Assembly (NCBI RefSeq): GCF_040822115.1
Contig: NZ_CP162004.1
Coordinates: 310,001-374,000, forward strand
DNA from: Flavobacterium sp. WC2421
GTDB taxonomy: Bacteria; Bacteroidota; Bacteroidia; Flavobacteriales; Flavobacteriaceae
Direction: 5' to 3'
DNA length: 64,000 bases
The notes below the pieces were generated by a model. That model was not told the origin of the DNA. It saw only the letters and a program-made list of their open reading frames with translations, and made no database searches. Positions 62,139 through 64,000 of this stretch are shown piece after piece. The position numbers and the translations under genes are program-made. Numbering within the stretch: the first letter of the stretch is position 1; each line of letters starts with the position of its first letter.

Positions 62139-63050
62139 TTACTCAAATGGGATAACAATTTTAGTTTCCCAAGATAGTTCATCCCCTCCGTTGAAAGGGT
62201 TAGCAAGGAAGTGTTCAAGAGGTTTATTAACTAATTTATAATTATGGGCTTTAGCATAATCCAACAAAGCAAACCAAGCTCTATCTGACGTTCTGAAATT
62301 GCCATAATAAGTGGCTTCTAGACCTTTTACTGCTTTTATCGTTTTAAATTTTACAATCCCATTATTGATCATTTTTACATCCTTATCAATAGGGAAGCAA
62401 TAATTAAAATCAAGTTGCTCTTTGTCAAGATCCCAATTTTCAATTTCTAAATAGGGCCTTCCTATAATTTTAATTTTACTTTGTTCCAAAAAACCAGTAA
62501 TAGCAGCATCATTCATTATCATGGTTTGTGCCTTTTCCTGCAGTACACTTTTTAAACTGATATAGGCCACAAAAGTTTCTTCAGATTGTCCTAACCCATC
62601 AATTTTAACTTTAAAATTTTCTAAATGCTTATTTAAACCATTTCTAAAATCAGTAATCTTTTTAATTTGTTCTTTTTTAAAGCTAGTATTATAAAAGGGC
62701 GCTGTCAATCTATTGTATATGCTATTCTTTTGCTCCTTTATACCTACATTCACCATAGTAATAGAATCATTTATGGAATTAAAATCCCAAGTATATTCCA
62801 TTTTAGTACTATCTTTTGTCATTTCTTGCTTAATAAAACCAAAGTTTTTCTTTTCAACAAGAACAAAATTTTCTTTATCAGTAGTCATACGTGTCTTTGA
62901 CCACTCTTGAACTCCTTGAAAAACAGTACCAGTCGCAGTTTTAATTTTAAATGAAATACAATAGTCACTTTCTTTAATAAATAGATACCAGATTAAGAAA
63001 AGAGAGAAAACAAAACTAAAAACTAATATTATTATTTTCTTTGTTTTCAT
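62139..63050 (-). CDS. SRPBCC-GyrI-like (effector-binding) membrane-anchored protein
   Basis: This is a 303-residue protein with one N-terminal helix (about 5-25). Residues about 30-130 resemble a SRPBCC/START-type domain, and about 150-303 an AraC effector-binding (GyrI-like) domain, seen in GNFRTSDRAWFALLDYAKAHNYKL, in parts, and the terminal WETKIVIPF. GyrI-like domains bind small molecules. There is no DNA-binding part. It lies 1 base after the haloperoxidase gene stop. I do not know its ligand. Confidence 0.72.
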   Translation of the reverse strand: MKTKKIIILVFSFVFSLFLIWYLFIKESDYCISFKIKTATGTVFQGVQEWSKTRMTTDKENFVLVEKKNFGFIKQEMTKDSTKMEYTWDFNSINDSITMVNVGIKEQKNSIYNRLTAPFYNTSFKKEQIKKITDFRNGLNKHLENFKVKIDGLGQSEETFVAYISLKSVLQEKAQTMIMNDAAITGFLEQSKIKIIGRPYLEIENWDLDKEQLDFNYCFPIDKDVKMINNGIVKFKTIKAVKGLEATYYGNFRTSDRAWFALLDYAKAHNYKLVNKPLEHFLANPFNGGDELSWETKIVIPFE

Positions 63051-63051
63051 T

Positions 63052-64000
63052 TTACTTCTTCATTTTTAATTTATCAACTATAAAATCGGCTATTTCCTTT
63101 CCTTGAACTATCCCGTTTTCAATTGCTGCTCTATAATGAATCCCTCCATAAAAACGACTCATAGCCGCTTCTTTTGATGCTTCATTAAACGATTTAAATG
63201 TCCTATTTGGCAAACCAAATTGTAATTCTGAATCATCTACAAAAGAGAAATTATCACCGAAAATAGAAGTCAAGATATTTGAAGACACTGTAGAAACAAC
63301 TGAATGCCCACTTGTATATTCAGGAAATGGAGGAGTTTGTAAAGCGGGTTTCCAGTTTTCATCAATTTTTTGATTAATTACAGTTTCTGGACGTATTACA
63401 TTACTTCTGAATTTTTCATCCCAACAACTTATAAAAGCTTCAAACATCCCGATTGAGGTTTCTGTATAAGCGAATACCGTTTTCTCAAAATTAGCTTTCG
63501 ATGTTTTACATGCAATTTTTGTAATCCCCATCCAGTGTGCACCTGGGGTAATTTTCTTTTTAGCAAACATCATGTGCCCTTGACTCACTGATACATACGG
63601 GTTACAGTCCCAAAATTGAGCCATTTTTACCTCGTTGCACGTATCTCCCATTTTTTTCATCTTCAAACTGATATCATAAACTTCTTGTACTTCTTTGAAA
63701 AAAGGAGAGTTTTTATCTAATGAAAAAGGAAGAGCTGGAATGGGTTTAAATTGTGAAGCTGAATCTAAAACCAGAGTTCTAATCTCAGCCCAATGAGGCT
63801 CAATTGCATCCATATATGCTGGAGGTGTAGGCTGCCATCTACCAGCAACATTAGGAAGTACAGAAAACTTAGACATTGTACGCGTTTCCTTGTAATTATC
63901 CTTATCCATCCATTTTTTTATACGAGCAGCCACTTTTAGCCCGTATTCTTTAGAAACTTCAAATTCCTTTTCATTTTCCTTACTCCATTTTTGGTACAAA
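63052..64000 (-). CDS. Vanadium-dependent haloperoxidase/PAP2-type protein, C-terminal part (cut by window edge)
   Basis: At least 315 residues are encoded; the frame is open at base 64000, and the apparent TTG start at 63997-63999 is just a Leu codon of a longer gene. The three vanadate/phosphate-site motifs are present: K-x6-RP in KFRSNVIRP, the SGH motif in PEYTSGHS, and SR-x5-H in SRFYGGIH. These define the vanadium haloperoxidase and acid phosphatase superfamily. The halide or phosphate substrate is not readable. The missing N-terminus would show whether it is secreted. Confidence 0.9.
   Translation of the reverse strand, partial: LYQKWSKENEKEFEVSKEYGLKVAARIKKWMDKDNYKETRTMSKFSVLPNVAGRWQPTPPAYMDAIEPHWAEIRTLVLDSASQFKPIPALPFSLDKNSPFFKEVQEVYDISLKMKKMGDTCNEVKMAQFWDCNPYVSVSQGHMMFAKKKITPGAHWMGITKIACKTSKANFEKTVFAYTETSIGMFEAFISCWDEKFRSNVIRPETVINQKIDENWKPALQTPPFPEYTSGHSVVSTVSSNILTSIFGDNFSFVDDSELQFGLPNRTFKSFNEASKEAAMSRFYGGIHYRAAIENGIVQGKEIADFIVDKLKMKK

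Noticed and set aside
1..64000. CRISPR array, insertion sequence, integron or tRNA-linked island
   Set aside because: I saw no spaced direct repeats, transposase or integrase frames, or tRNA-like cloverleaf; composition appears even throughout.

Overview
The window is a low-GC, gene-dense chromosomal segment from a member of the Bacteroidetes, almost certainly Flavobacterium or a close relative. The evidence is the family content (SprA, RemB, PorG and PorP/SprF-type type IX secretion and gliding proteins, DUF4270, DUF4907, DUF3347, DUF4403), Bacteroidetes-type -7 promoter motifs (TAnnTTTG), weak ribosome binding sites, and the gene orders nadK-porG-uppS-bamA-ompH-ompH-murI and ruvA-sprA-gcvH-vanZ. 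I see no rRNA, tRNA, CRISPR array, insertion sequence or prophage. No gene-free gap exceeds 300 bases. The two edge genes are cut by the window: a CusA-type pump at the left and a vanadium haloperoxidase-like protein at the right.

Layout. 1-3.8 kb (minus): heavy-metal (probably copper) locus with a Cys-rich secreted protein, two DUF3347 proteins carrying different metal-binding front domains, a haem-binding protein and the start of a CusA pump. 3.9-5.9 kb (minus): small membrane protein, alpha/beta hydrolase, a structured intergenic element, pdxJ. 6.0-14.3 kb (plus): CBS protein, nadK, porG, uppS, bamA, two Skp/OmpH proteins, murI, an envelope-biogenesis run. 14.3-16.9 kb (minus): FadL-like outer-membrane protein with a DUF4270 lipoprotein. 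17.1-21.2 kb (plus): outer-membrane barrel, kelch-propeller surface lipoprotein, DUF4907 lipoprotein, LytS-type kinase and LytTR regulator; this is the best candidate for a little-described sensing system.

21.2-26.7 kb: small membrane protein, gamma-carbonic anhydrase-like protein, lone PorP/SprF, Nfu-type Fe-S protein, dodecin, helical repeat protein, MscS channel, tsaB. 26.8-33.9 kb (minus): one six-gene efflux operon with ABC ATPase, two MacB-type permeases, two adaptors and TolC. 34.1-35.5 kb: DUF4403 lipoprotein. 35.5-40.7 kb (minus): haem O synthase, two subunit-III proteins and subunit IV of a haem-copper oxidase, then a separately promoted assembly set (degenerate SCO-like, SCO, DUF420, CAMC protein). 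40.8-52.5 kb (minus): remB, deoC, vanZ, gcvH, the giant sprA, ruvA, then maeB to 54.8 kb.

54.9-62.0 kb (minus): disaccharide module of SLC45-type importer, GH100-like hydrolase, PfkB sugar kinase, second MFS transporter, neutral trehalase and CBS protein, preceded by a LacI-type palindrome pair that can also fold as a hairpin. 62.1-64.0 kb (minus): SRPBCC/GyrI-like protein and haloperoxidase. The main themes are outer-membrane assembly and type IX secretion/gliding, metal and drug efflux, aerobic respiration, and sugar use. Product calls rest on motif reading and family memory; no database search was run.
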